In this document: positions 39,473-48,811 of the stretch, in pieces
Numbering within the stretch: the first letter of the stretch is position 1
Layout: every line of letters begins with the position of its first letter
Assembly (NCBI RefSeq): GCF_026241755.1
Contig: NZ_JAPJDA010000006.1
Location: forward strand, 8,454-72,453
Reading direction: 5' to 3'
From: Salinimicrobium profundisediminis
GTDB lineage: Bacteria; Bacteroidota; Bacteroidia; Flavobacteriales; Flavobacteriaceae
Length of the DNA stretch: 64,000 nucleotides
Notes under the pieces: generated by a model
Seen by the model: the letters and a program-made list of their open reading frames with translations, nothing else
What the model was told of the DNA's origin: nothing
Databases searched by the model: none
Position numbers and translations under genes: made by a program

Positions 39473-42304
39473 TTAATAATGCTCTGGAAGTCCAATAAAT
39501 TCTAGTAGGTTTTCCTCACTTAGATAATTTTTCGCCGCTCTGTTAAAGTCCTGGAAATTTATAAAATGTTCCAGAATTGTGCCATACTGTAGGACTTCTT
39601 TTTCAAGATTTTCTTTGCTCATTACTTTGGACTGTAGATAATTCTGCCAAAAATTATTATAATCTAGAAAATTGTTGAATTTACTTTCATAGCTGAGTAA
39701 TTCCTGTGTTATAGCGTTCTCCAACCATTCTTTTTCAACACCATGATCTCGCAAGTTTTGAAACTCTTCCATTGCCCATGTGATCATCTTTTTCTCCTCA
39801 CCTAAGCTACTGTCGAAGATAATTTTAAAGGCGAAAATTCCATTCTCTCTATCTATATATTCTCCTTGAGAAATTGGGGAATAGGAGCCGTCTCGCAGTC
39901 TGTCATGAATTCGCTCATTTAAGGCTCTGCTTAGCAATCTTAGATGTATTTTTGTTTTAATATCTTTTTCCACTTTGACAGGAAAGAAGAGTCGTACATA
40001 GGCTGCATTTATATTTTTGAATGCCAGTTTTTCCTGCATTTTCACCAAAGGAAAATGGAATTCCTTATCTTTGATAACATGGGCTCTGTTTTTTGCAGGA
40101 AAGCCAGAGAGTTTCCTGATCAGAATGGGCAGAACGCGATCAGTATCAAAATCGCCGGTAACAATGAATGTATAGCCTTCAATAGAAGAAAACCATTCTT
40201 TTACAGCGGTAAACACCTTTTCTTTGGTGAGCTCCCGTAGGGCTTTCTCATCCAGATTAGGGAGCTGAGGATACCATACTTGTTCAATTTTGTCCACGAC
40301 AAAACTGGAAGATCCTCTGATATTCCTTCCTTGGAGTTCCTCTTTTTTTTTGTCTCTCCATGCCTCAAATGCTTCTTTGTCCTCTCTTGGATGAAGGAGG
40401 TGGAGATAGAATAAATTTAAAAGTTCCGGCAGGTCTTGAACATATGAATCCCCGGAGATGATCTGACTATCCTTATTCATTAAAAAATGAAGATTGAGGC
40501 GTTTTTTATTCGTGAACCTTTCAAGATCATATTTAGAGTATGGTCCAGCACCGGAAAACAGCATAACTTCAGGAGCAACTTGAGCGGCAAGATATCTTTG
40601 TGGATTCTCTAAAGGAACAGGGTTAGGTCGAAACGCTTGTATAGAGATTCTGTTTCTATAAATTTCTGCACCAGGCTTTGAGGGTTTAAGAAGTAGCTTT
40701 ACTCCATTAGGAAGTTCGACTGTAGAAGCGCCAATAGTGTTTGTTGCTACACCAATGTTTTCTACAGACAATGAAACTGATATTTTAGCTGCGTCTTCCA
40801 ATGATTCTATTGTTGGTGCAGGAGCTTCTAAAGGTTTAATAGTTATGGAGTCAACTTCTTTTTTCCATTGCTTGAATACCTCATGATCCGGTATTTTTAT
40901 GTTTTTATTTTTGAAGAAGACAAAATGAGTGGACTCATTCAAATCGCCATTTTCTTCCATAAAACTTTGCAGGTCCCCAACAGATATCTCCTTTAAGAGA
41001 TTCTTTATCAGTGCAGTCTCAACTTCCGGATCTGGAGCAGCTTTCCCATCGACGAAATGATCTTTAAATATTTTTGCAAATTGCGTGACAGTAGTCGACT
41101 GGCCAAATTCATTACGATCAATAATTTCATTTTTTGCCTCCTCAAGTTCTCCTTCGGTTATTTTAAGGTGCAATTGTTTCCAGGTTTTCACTGCCCTTTG
41201 AAATTTCTCCTTCATATTTTGCAAATCTCTCTTTAGTTTTACGCTCATTTGAGTAGCATTAACCTGTCCTCCTGCCAGAATTCCGGGACGATAGTTAGCC
41301 CAGAAATAAGAGAAAGGAGGATCATATTGCTGAGAAACAAACTTTGATCTTTTATCAAGAACTGCCATATATAGCTGTTGTAATAGCATGCTACGGTAGT
41401 TTACTCCTGACTTTGGATTCTGTTGAAAATTAGGACGCACTTTAAGAATTTCCATACTTACTGCAGGCTCAAGGCTGTCATTAACAACTGCAAAATGTTC
41501 TTTACCACCAAAATGTACTGTTTGCGGATACAGATATTTTTTAGGATCCGGGGGATAGGGAGGACCTTTTAGTATACCGAATTTTTCTCTGATGACATTT
41601 TCGAGGCTGTCAACGTTAATATCCCCTACAATGATAACGGCCTGTAGATCGGGACGATACCAGTCGTTATAGAATCGATAAAAGGCTTCTGCATTGAAAT
41701 TTTTAATGCTTTCCAGGGATGCCTTGATATCAGTCGGGTTGTATCCCATCGTTTTTAAAACCTCACGTTCCAGTTTCCTGGTTTTCCAATCCCTGTAAGG
41801 ATCGGTAGTACGCATCTCTCCCTCAATAGCACCTCGTTCTACAGCTATTGATTCCGGCTTCCACGCGTTGCCTTGAGCCCAATCGAGTAATACTTGCAAA
41901 CCATCATTCAAAACCTGTTCATCATTTTTAGGTATGATAGCAAAATATCGAGTACTATGGGTGTTTGTAAAGGCATGCCTTCTCCTGCCATCCTGAGAGA
42001 AATATCTCCTTAAAGTGGAGAAATGTTTTGTTTCCTTGGCGAGCATGTGTTCTAATAGATGAGCATATTCTCTTTGATCCCCATCCTCGTGATAACGTCC
42101 TGCCTTTACAATTAAATCAAATCGTACTGCATTTTGTGGATCCTCCACATTTTTGAGATAATAGGTAAATCCATTTTTAAGTTTTCCGTAACGCACAGCG
42201 GGATCTAAAGGGAGCGGTTCATCTTGCTGCAACTTCGCGGCGGTCTGACTCTGGCAGGACCCTGAGAATATTAACAGGGCCCATAATAAAAATTTGAATT
42301 TCAT
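39473..42304 (-). CDS. M16 family zinc metallopeptidase, lipoprotein
   Basis: 943 residues. Lipoprotein signal MKFKFLLWALLIFSGSC (Cys17). First M16 unit has the inverted zinc motif HLLEH (H82, E85, H86) and a downstream acidic segment VERGAIEGEM with the third ligand candidate; the usual second, inactive unit follows in the C-terminal half (YTFIVTGDFDTDRVLPILIR). Such pitrilysin-like enzymes degrade peptides up to a few kDa and are often two-domain in Bacteroidetes. It is the third gene of a susC-susD-M16 operon (14-bp spacing), so it probably processes the peptide substrate of that transporter at the cell envelope. Confidence 0.93.
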   Translation of the reverse strand: MKFKFLLWALLIFSGSCQSQTAAKLQQDEPLPLDPAVRYGKLKNGFTYYLKNVEDPQNAVRFDLIVKAGRYHEDGDQREYAHLLEHMLAKETKHFSTLRRYFSQDGRRRHAFTNTHSTRYFAIIPKNDEQVLNDGLQVLLDWAQGNAWKPESIAVERGAIEGEMRTTDPYRDWKTRKLEREVLKTMGYNPTDIKASLESIKNFNAEAFYRFYNDWYRPDLQAVIIVGDINVDSLENVIREKFGILKGPPYPPDPKKYLYPQTVHFGGKEHFAVVNDSLEPAVSMEILKVRPNFQQNPKSGVNYRSMLLQQLYMAVLDKRSKFVSQQYDPPFSYFWANYRPGILAGGQVNATQMSVKLKRDLQNMKEKFQRAVKTWKQLHLKITEGELEEAKNEIIDRNEFGQSTTVTQFAKIFKDHFVDGKAAPDPEVETALIKNLLKEISVGDLQSFMEENGDLNESTHFVFFKNKNIKIPDHEVFKQWKKEVDSITIKPLEAPAPTIESLEDAAKISVSLSVENIGVATNTIGASTVELPNGVKLLLKPSKPGAEIYRNRISIQAFRPNPVPLENPQRYLAAQVAPEVMLFSGAGPYSKYDLERFTNKKRLNLHFLMNKDSQIISGDSYVQDLPELLNLFYLHLLHPREDKEAFEAWRDKKKEELQGRNIRGSSSFVVDKIEQVWYPQLPNLDEKALRELTKEKVFTAVKEWFSSIEGYTFIVTGDFDTDRVLPILIRKLSGFPAKNRAHVIKDKEFHFPLVKMQEKLAFKNINAAYVRLFFPVKVEKDIKTKIHLRLLSRALNERIHDRLRDGSYSPISQGEYIDRENGIFAFKIIFDSSLGEEKKMITWAMEEFQNLRDHGVEKEWLENAITQELLSYESKFNNFLDYNNFWQNYLQSKVMSKENLEKEVLQYGTILEHFINFQDFNRAAKNYLSEENLLEFIGLPEHY

Positions 42305-42317
42305 AATTGCTCTGGAA

Positions 42318-43718
42318 TTAATAACCCGGGTTCTGGCTTAGATTGGGGTTTTTCATTCGTTCTTCTTCAGGAATTGGATATAATAAATCGGCAGATTGCC
42401 ATGTTTCCTCAGGACCAAAGACTTCCTCAGCTCTTCCGCTCCGCTTGAGATCAAACCAGCGATGGCCCCACTCTGCAAATAGTTCCTTCCGGCGTTCCTC
42501 AAAAATGAGGTCAAGTAGATTTTCCTGATTAATGCCGGGATCAGTTTCAGCCAATAGCGGCAGCCCTGCTCTGTCTCTAATTACGTCAAGATCCTCGATG
42601 CTGCCAACCAGATTTCCCATTTTGGCCCTGGCCTCAGCACGTATAAGATATTGCTCGGCCAGACGCAGTACCATGGAATATTCTGTTATTGGAAAGCTAT
42701 TACTAGTAAATATTTTGTATTTATACGGGAAAAAAGCATTCTCTCCCTCATGAAAGCCAATCCAATTGAGCAATCTTTTGTCATTTTTGTCAAAAGCTTC
42801 AGGAAATTCGTTATTGAGTTTGAAGGCAGCCATAAAATAGATCACTGGATCAATTATAAAGTTAAAACCTTCGTTCGTCTGTGTCATGTACCCTCCGCCT
42901 CCAAGGGGGGTGATTTGCAAAATGGCCTCTCTGCTATTTGCTAAAAAGACCTCATCAAGATCATTCAAAAGCTCGTATTGCATGGTTGTTTCAATTATCA
43001 TGGTGCTTAGCGCTTCTGCCTGTTCCCAGTTTTCCAGGTATAAATGAACCCGTGCCAGGAGGGCTGTAGCAGCAGTCGTATTTACCTGAGTTCGTTCTCC
43101 GTCACGATAATCTGTACTCAAAAGCTCCCGGGAAATCTCAAGATCTTCAATGATTTGAAGATAAACGTCGGCCACGGGATCTCGCGAGGCCAATCTGTTT
43201 TCATTATAGTCGGTAGTCAACAAAAGAGGAACATCTCCATATAAATTGGCTAAATAAAAATAACTGAAAGCTCTAATAAACCGGGCTTCTCCTTCAAGTT
43301 GTTGCTTTAATGCAGGCGAAAGGTTCTTAGATTCAAGAAGTCCTTCGAGCATCGAATTTGTCATATAGACAACATTATACGCACTAGACCATATGTATAG
43401 GTTTTCGGGGTTGCTTGGTTCCAATTGATGATCTTCAAACTGTATTCTTGAAGGATAGTTCTTATGGTTTTCTATTATATCCCCGGACAGTCCTGATAAT
43501 ACTGTGACACTGGAAAAATGGCCGTTTGCGAATTCAGCCAGGAAGAGTTGATTATAGATCCCTATCATGGCGCTCTGGGCAGTGTCGTCGCTGTCAAAGA
43601 CTACCTCCTGAATAAGTTGATTATTGGGAACTTCTACTTCAATAAAATCCTCACAAGAAATTAAGATGAGAAGGAGGAGTACAAAGGAAGGAATCCTGAA
43701 TAAATGGTTCTGTTTCAT
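42318..43718 (-). CDS. SusD/RagB family surface-binding lipoprotein
   Basis: 466 residues. Lipoprotein signal (FVLLLLILISC) and SusD-like TPR architecture: the N-terminal SDDTAQSAMIGIYNQLFLAE, GEARFIRAFSYFYLANLYGD and VPLLL block, and C-terminal LAEQYLIRAEARAKMGN, LIFEERRKELFAEWGHRWFD then LKRSGRAEE with YPIPEEERMKNPNLSQNPGY at the end. Binds substrate outside the cell and delivers it to the SusC-like porin encoded 11 bp upstream. No glycan-active enzyme is linked; a peptidase is, as in peptide-importing RagAB systems. Confidence 0.97.
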   Translation of the reverse strand: MKQNHLFRIPSFVLLLLILISCEDFIEVEVPNNQLIQEVVFDSDDTAQSAMIGIYNQLFLAEFANGHFSSVTVLSGLSGDIIENHKNYPSRIQFEDHQLEPSNPENLYIWSSAYNVVYMTNSMLEGLLESKNLSPALKQQLEGEARFIRAFSYFYLANLYGDVPLLLTTDYNENRLASRDPVADVYLQIIEDLEISRELLSTDYRDGERTQVNTTAATALLARVHLYLENWEQAEALSTMIIETTMQYELLNDLDEVFLANSREAILQITPLGGGGYMTQTNEGFNFIIDPVIYFMAAFKLNNEFPEAFDKNDKRLLNWIGFHEGENAFFPYKYKIFTSNSFPITEYSMVLRLAEQYLIRAEARAKMGNLVGSIEDLDVIRDRAGLPLLAETDPGINQENLLDLIFEERRKELFAEWGHRWFDLKRSGRAEEVFGPEETWQSADLLYPIPEEERMKNPNLSQNPGY

Positions 43719-43729
43719 ATTAGGGTTAT

Positions 43730-46702
43730 TTAAAAGTTGATTTGAAGACCTCCTGTAATGGATCTTAGATTTCCAAAACTGGTTGGATTCTGTTGTTCCG
43801 GATCAATGGCATCGAAAGAGGAAAAAGTCAAAAGATTCTGACCGTGGAGGAAAAGCCTGAAATTTTCAAGGCCGGCGGTTTCTATATACTGGAGAGGTAA
43901 ATCATAATTTAAAGAAATGTTCTTGAGCCTTAGGAAAGAAGCATTTCGATAGGGGAATGTTGAGTTTTGAGTATAAAACGATCCCAGATATCCTTCATAA
44001 GATTGGGTGATGGTCTGGTAAGAGTCTTCATTGTTCAAAGCCTCTTTAAGAATATTATTAATCCTCCCTATATTGAAGTTACTTAACTTACCTTCCTGTT
44101 TTACAAATTGAAGAAGGAATTGCAATGAGATATTTTTAAAGGAGAAACTGTTGTTCATACCTCCAAAATATTTCCTGTTCATGTCTTTGATAATTAATCT
44201 GTCATTGTAGTCATACCTGCCATCATCATTTACATCTCTTATGGTATAAAACCCTGTTTCAGGATCCAGACCGGTATATTCATATAACAGGTCAATGTTT
44301 AGTGGATGTCCCACCCTGTAAGTGTTTGCGTAAGATGATTGTTCTATGTCAGGATAGCTTACCAGTTCATTCCTTGGGAAAGTAAAATTGAAAGACGTTT
44401 CCCAGGCGAAATCTTTATTCGATACGTTGAAGCTTGTAAATTCAAATTCCCATCCGCTGTTTTCTACAGTGGCAGGGAGATTGGCTTGTACAGAAGAGAA
44501 GCCCGTAGTATAGGGCAGGGGATAACCCACCAGTTGGTTTGAAGACCTGTTTTGATAACGGCTAACACCCAACCTTAAACGATCTTCAAAGAATCCGAGT
44601 TCGATGCCTCCCTCCAACTTCTTATTGACTTCCCAGGAGTAGTTGGGATTTGCAAGGGCGGTGGGGTAGAGCCCGCCTGGACCTGTAGTGGCTTCATAAG
44701 CATCGAGATACCCATAATCTCCAATTTGATCATTTCCGGTTGTGCCATAGCTGCCTCTAAGTTTCCCAAAACTTAGGAAAGGAAGATTGTTTTCAATAAA
44801 ACCTTCCTCAGTAAAGATCCAGGCTGTTCCAACCGCTCCAAAATTAGCAAAGCGATTATTAGGGCCAAATCGGGAGGAGCCATCCCGTCTTCCGGTTAAG
44901 TTTAAAAAATATTTCTTATCCCAGTTGAGGCCTAATCTTGAGAACAGGGCAATGTATCGGTACTCTGAGTTCTCCCGCCTTGGAAAGGAGATTCGTTCAG
45001 CTGCAGCTAATTTTCCTATTAAAGCTTCAGTTACATATCCAATAGCCTGAAAGCGCTCAAGGGAATTTTCGTTTTCCTGGAAAGTGGCTCCTATTAAGGA
45101 CTCTATATTTAATTTTCCAAAGGACTGTCTGAAATGCAGTTGGGGTTCGGCTATCCAGGAGCTTCGATTTAATTTGATGTGGGAAGAATTACTGGTGTTG
45201 GCTCCTGAAGGATTATAAGATCTTCTTGGTTGTTTCCGCAGCTCTTGAGAATCAAAATAAGTATATCCCAGGCTTGTTTTGAATTGTAAGCCGGGAAGAA
45301 ATTCATAAGATAAAGCTACATTAGTGATAAAGTTATTGGTTTGGGTGGTGCTCTGGTTGAAAAAGCCCTGGAGCGGATTACTCAGGCCTGCAACTCCCCA
45401 GTCTTCCCAGTGGAGGCTACCATCCTCATTAAAAATTGCCGGGGCATTAGGTGGAAGAAAAATCGTGCCGGCATTGAAACTTACATTCCCTACGAGATTG
45501 TTGATGTTCCTACTGTAATTGGTGGAGAGTTGCAAATTAAACTTGTTATCTATTGAACGATGGCGTAGATTTAAATTCCCACTCATTTTCCTGTAATCAT
45601 AATCCCCCGGGTAGATCGTACTTTGTTTAAAATAAGAACCTCCCAAACGAAAGGATGTTGTTTCATTTCCTCCGGAATAGGTTAGGTTGGCATTGGTCGT
45701 TTCTGCTGTCCCGCCAATAAGGAAATCCTGCCAGTCTGTATACCGTTCCTGGTCCCACAGCAGTAAATCATAGGCATTACGCGCAGTAGGTTCTACCCCG
45801 TCATTTTCAAAGGCTCTGCGCCTTATATCAAGATATTCTTCCGTATTTAATAAATCCAGTCGACCCGGTGCCGTGGCTGTTCCATAATAGAACCTGGCCT
45901 CTATAAGAGAGCCCACGCCCGGGTTTTTTTTGGTGGTGATTAAAACCACCCCATTTGCTCCACGGGATCCATAGATAGCCGTGGCATCTGCATCTTTTAA
46001 TACTTCAATGCTCGCAATATTATTAAGATCGAGGTTGCTCAAAGGATCTATCCCCGTATACCCCGCGAGGGAGCTGGTCTCTACAGGAGTTGCATTAATA
46101 GGCACCCCATCTATAATATACAAGGGGTAGTTTCCTTCTTCCCGTAAGCTGTTGGTTCCTCTAATCCTTATAGTGGGTGCCATCCCTGGATGACTACCCC
46201 CGGGAATGATCTCTACCCCGGCCATACGGCCCTGCAAAGCCTGGAGCGGACTCACAACCGGCTGGAGTTCTATCTCCTCTGCAGTGACACGGGAGATGTT
46301 TCCTGTGCTTTCTCTCCTGGTGGTGTTGTAGTATCCCGCATTTATCTGTACTTCATCAAGGGCTGTGATGTCTTCTACCAGCCTTACGTTTATTTCACCC
46401 CGCCCGTCAACGGGTACTTCCATGACTTTAAATCCTACAAAAGAGAATACCAGCGTTCCCTGTGGTGCAACTGTTATTTGATATTCCCCGTCTATGTTTG
46501 TAGCTGTGCCCCTGTTGCTGCCTTTTACAGTAACGGTGACGCCCGGCAGGGGCATTCCTGCTTCATCTTTCACAGTCCCTGTTACCGTCTCCTGTAGAGC
46601 GGCCGGGAGTCCTGCTGCATAACTTTTAACGGTTAATGCAAAGAGAAAGATAATTATGGTGATTAGCGTGATCACAATGTACCGGCCATAGTTATTTTTC
46701 AT
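43730..46702 (-). CDS. SusC/RagA family TonB-dependent outer-membrane transporter
   Basis: 990 residues. Signal peptide (about 1-30, ending AAG), N-terminal carboxypeptidase-regulatory-like domain (VTGTVKDEAGMPLPGVTVTV), plug domain with LQALQGRMAGVEIIPGGSHP, TIRIRGTNSL and YPLYIIDGVPI, then the large beta-barrel ending in NLRSITGGLQINF. No separate N-terminal STN/DUF4880-type signalling extension is visible, so it is a transporter rather than a FecA-type sigma regulator. First gene of the susC-susD-M16 operon. Substrate is inferred to be peptide because of the M16 partner and absence of glycoside hydrolases. Confidence 0.97.
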   Translation of the reverse strand: MKNNYGRYIVITLITIIIFLFALTVKSYAAGLPAALQETVTGTVKDEAGMPLPGVTVTVKGSNRGTATNIDGEYQITVAPQGTLVFSFVGFKVMEVPVDGRGEINVRLVEDITALDEVQINAGYYNTTRRESTGNISRVTAEEIELQPVVSPLQALQGRMAGVEIIPGGSHPGMAPTIRIRGTNSLREEGNYPLYIIDGVPINATPVETSSLAGYTGIDPLSNLDLNNIASIEVLKDADATAIYGSRGANGVVLITTKKNPGVGSLIEARFYYGTATAPGRLDLLNTEEYLDIRRRAFENDGVEPTARNAYDLLLWDQERYTDWQDFLIGGTAETTNANLTYSGGNETTSFRLGGSYFKQSTIYPGDYDYRKMSGNLNLRHRSIDNKFNLQLSTNYSRNINNLVGNVSFNAGTIFLPPNAPAIFNEDGSLHWEDWGVAGLSNPLQGFFNQSTTQTNNFITNVALSYEFLPGLQFKTSLGYTYFDSQELRKQPRRSYNPSGANTSNSSHIKLNRSSWIAEPQLHFRQSFGKLNIESLIGATFQENENSLERFQAIGYVTEALIGKLAAAERISFPRRENSEYRYIALFSRLGLNWDKKYFLNLTGRRDGSSRFGPNNRFANFGAVGTAWIFTEEGFIENNLPFLSFGKLRGSYGTTGNDQIGDYGYLDAYEATTGPGGLYPTALANPNYSWEVNKKLEGGIELGFFEDRLRLGVSRYQNRSSNQLVGYPLPYTTGFSSVQANLPATVENSGWEFEFTSFNVSNKDFAWETSFNFTFPRNELVSYPDIEQSSYANTYRVGHPLNIDLLYEYTGLDPETGFYTIRDVNDDGRYDYNDRLIIKDMNRKYFGGMNNSFSFKNISLQFLLQFVKQEGKLSNFNIGRINNILKEALNNEDSYQTITQSYEGYLGSFYTQNSTFPYRNASFLRLKNISLNYDLPLQYIETAGLENFRLFLHGQNLLTFSSFDAIDPEQQNPTSFGNLRSITGGLQINF

Positions 46703-47437
46703 AATATTGTAATGGTTAAATGAAACTTAGGTTTTGTTTGATTTAAGGCCTTCCGTCGTACTTCGCAAAAAGTGACCGGGAGGCCTTTATTGATGTTAAC
46801 CCGTTCCTGGAACAGGTGTAGGTGGTGCAAAATGCCTGGGGGGACCGGCAATTTTGCGTGAAGTTCTTTTAATACTGTGTCATTGGCATCTCATTTAAAT
46901 TAGCTTTCTTCATCCCTCCAAAGAGGGCAAAATGTCGCCCACCCACCCATCACCATTACAGGTTGTAGGAGTTGTGTAATGGTTAACCCACGGGTACTTT
47001 CCAGTGACCCTACACGGCTTGCTCTTCAATATGAAATAAGGCTAATAAAAACAGAGCAAAGCCAAAGTTCTTTCTGTAATTGAGAAACTTCTATAGAAGG
47101 AGCAATGGCTTTGAAAAGAAGAGTAACGGGGGGACGTCTTAATGAGGGGAATCAAAAAGGCGTGGATACTCTACTTACCGGATTGGGGTACTGGTATACC
47201 TGACAACGATAAGAGAGCCCACGCCCGGGTCGTGAGCATCTTGCTTATCATCTCGTTGTCTAAAAATTACCAGTTTTCAATCCGAGATTCAAAGCGAATG
47301 CTTCTAATGTTTTACCTAAAGAAGGTTAGCAAATTTATTATAAATATTAGTCAAATATATAAAAAACTTTTACATACTCATATGTATGTGAAACTTTTTT
47401 TTGAATTGCCTTCTTTCATTAGTTGTAGAAAGCTCAA
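46703..47437. other. 735-bp region without a clear gene; structured inverted repeat at 47178-47260
   Basis: Contains a hairpin near the susC start (AAGGCC...GGCCTT, 46745-46788) and several hundred bases with no recognisable protein. A 21-bp string at 47209-47229 is identical to susC bases 45903-45923 (it includes GAGCCCACGCCCGGG). Around it lie arms GACAACGA (47202-47209) and TCGTTGTC (47253-47260), an inner GTGGGC/GCTCAC-type stem and palindrome GGTATACC (47193-47200). A small frame at 47142-47441 has no recognisable features. Confidence 0.5.
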
Positions 47438-47869
47438 ATGAAAATTCAAATAATTATCTCATATCTAGATTTTTTTATAATTGAAAAGGTGCGTGAATTG
47501 CGGATTCGAGCTACACCCTACATGGATCAAGTAACTTTAGCACAACATTTAGGCTTATCTGAAGGCTATATTGGAAATATTGAAAATCCAAAGATTCGTT
47601 CTAAGTACAATATTAGAATGCTGACAAGAATAGCTGAAGCCTTAAATTTAGATTCATATAAGTACTTTTTTCCTGAAGACGTACTAAAATATGATTTAGT
47701 TAAGATCTGTTTGGATTTGAAGAAGGTTTCAACTAGAAAGCACGAAATGGATGGAGAGGGGAATATTGTCAAAAGGTTTGAAGTTTTATCCATAACTCCT
47801 CTAAGTCAGGAAGAAAAGGAAGCATGGAAAAGGAATGCTTTGAATTACTTAACCGTTATTGAAAAATAA
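47438..47869 (+). CDS. XRE-type helix-turn-helix regulator
   Basis: 143 residues. HTH at about residues 15-75: REL-RIRATPYMDQVTLAQH, LGLSEGYIGNIENPKIRSKY, NIRMLTRIAEALNLDSYKYF. The C-terminal half (about 80-143) is a charged helical tail of unknown role. The upstream 130 bp and the gene are unusually AT-rich compared with the neighbouring polysaccharide genes, which hints at separate acquisition. Divergent from susC across a 735-bp gap; precedes the first pyruvyl transferase gene by about 100 bp. Exact start uncertain. Confidence 0.75.
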   Translation: MKIQIIISYLDFFIIEKVRELRIRATPYMDQVTLAQHLGLSEGYIGNIENPKIRSKYNIRMLTRIAEALNLDSYKYFFPEDVLKYDLVKICLDLKKVSTRKHEMDGEGNIVKRFEVLSITPLSQEEKEAWKRNALNYLTVIEK

Positions 47870-47971
47870 CCAGCAAAATTCTGTTCAGGCAATAAAACAG
47901 AATTTTAGGTTGATCTTTTCCACTCTTTCCAGGCCAAACCATATTTACTTATCTTCGGCATTGATTAAATT

Positions 47972-48811
47972 TTGCTTTTGAAAAAGCCTTTCAATTTTAA
48001 GAACCTCAAAAAAATCCCTCTCTTCTACTGGAGTGAAAGGCGCTTTATCTTCAGGGAGAAAGAGAACTACGGGGATTTACTTTCCAAATACCTGGTGGAG
48101 AAGATCAGCGGAAAGGAGACGAACTTTGTTCATCCTAAAAAACAGGCCTGGTACAAAACCAAGAAAGCCAATCTGCTGGCGATAGGTAGTATCATACATC
48201 ACGCATCCAGGGATAGTGTAGTTTGGGGCAGCGGAATCATAGATCATGAACAGGAGCTTCAAAAAGCTGATTTTAGAGCAGTGCGTGGGCCCAGAACCAG
48301 GGAATATCTTTTAAAATTGGGTTATGAGTGTCCTGAAGTATATGGAGACCCGGCTATCCTGCTGCCGGACTATTATAACCCACAAGTAAAAAAGATTTTT
48401 AAATTGGGCATAGTACCACATTATCACGATTATTCAAATGCCTTGGAAGTCTTTGCGGGCATGCAGGAAGTAAAGGTGATAGAACTGCTCACGATGGATG
48501 TAGAGGCGACTACCAGAGAGATCCTTGGATGTGATCGCATTCTTTCCACTTCCTTGCACGGCTTAATTGTTGCTCATGCCTACGGAATCCCGGCAGTCTG
48601 GGTGAAGATGTCGAACAAGATCTTCGGGAACGAGATTAAGTATGCCGATTACCTGGAATCGGTTGAACTGGAAACTTATGAAGCGGAATTTATAGAAAAC
48701 GAAATTTCAGAGGAAAAGATTTCAGACCTGTTTAAAAAATATCCCAATCTTATTTCCGAAGCTAAGCTGAACAAGCTAAAAACAGGATTATTGGAAGTGA
48801 AACCTTTTTAA
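47972..48811 (+). CDS. Polysaccharide pyruvyl transferase (copy 1)
   Basis: 279 residues from a TTG. Transfers pyruvate ketal groups from PEP to a sugar of the surface glycan. Family features: YWSERRFIFREKENYGDLLS, LLAIGSIIHHASRDSVVWGS then GIIDHE, AVRGPRTREYLLKLGY, VYGDPAILLPDYY, GIVPHYHDY and the C-terminal STSLHGLIVAHAYGIPAVWV. The stop overlaps the start of the next gene (methyltransferase) by one base. A closely related paralogue lies at 59684-60505. Confidence 0.9.
   Translation: MLLKKPFNFKNLKKIPLFYWSERRFIFREKENYGDLLSKYLVEKISGKETNFVHPKKQAWYKTKKANLLAIGSIIHHASRDSVVWGSGIIDHEQELQKADFRAVRGPRTREYLLKLGYECPEVYGDPAILLPDYYNPQVKKIFKLGIVPHYHDYSNALEVFAGMQEVKVIELLTMDVEATTREILGCDRILSTSLHGLIVAHAYGIPAVWVKMSNKIFGNEIKYADYLESVELETYEAEFIENEISEEKISDLFKKYPNLISEAKLNKLKTGLLEVKPF

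Noticed and set aside
43730-46702. Polysaccharide utilisation locus
   Set aside because: SusC/SusD are present but there is no glycoside hydrolase, lyase or sulfatase beside them; the linked enzyme is an M16 peptidase.
47178-47260. tRNA-like or integrated att-site interpretation
   Set aside because: Stem pattern does not form a cloverleaf and no tRNA consensus boxes or CCA are present; no integrase is nearby. Kept only as an unexplained structured repeat.
47142-47441. A 99-residue frame upstream of the XRE gene
   Set aside because: No family features or believable start, and it runs across the structured inverted repeat; low-complexity C-terminus from AT-rich DNA.
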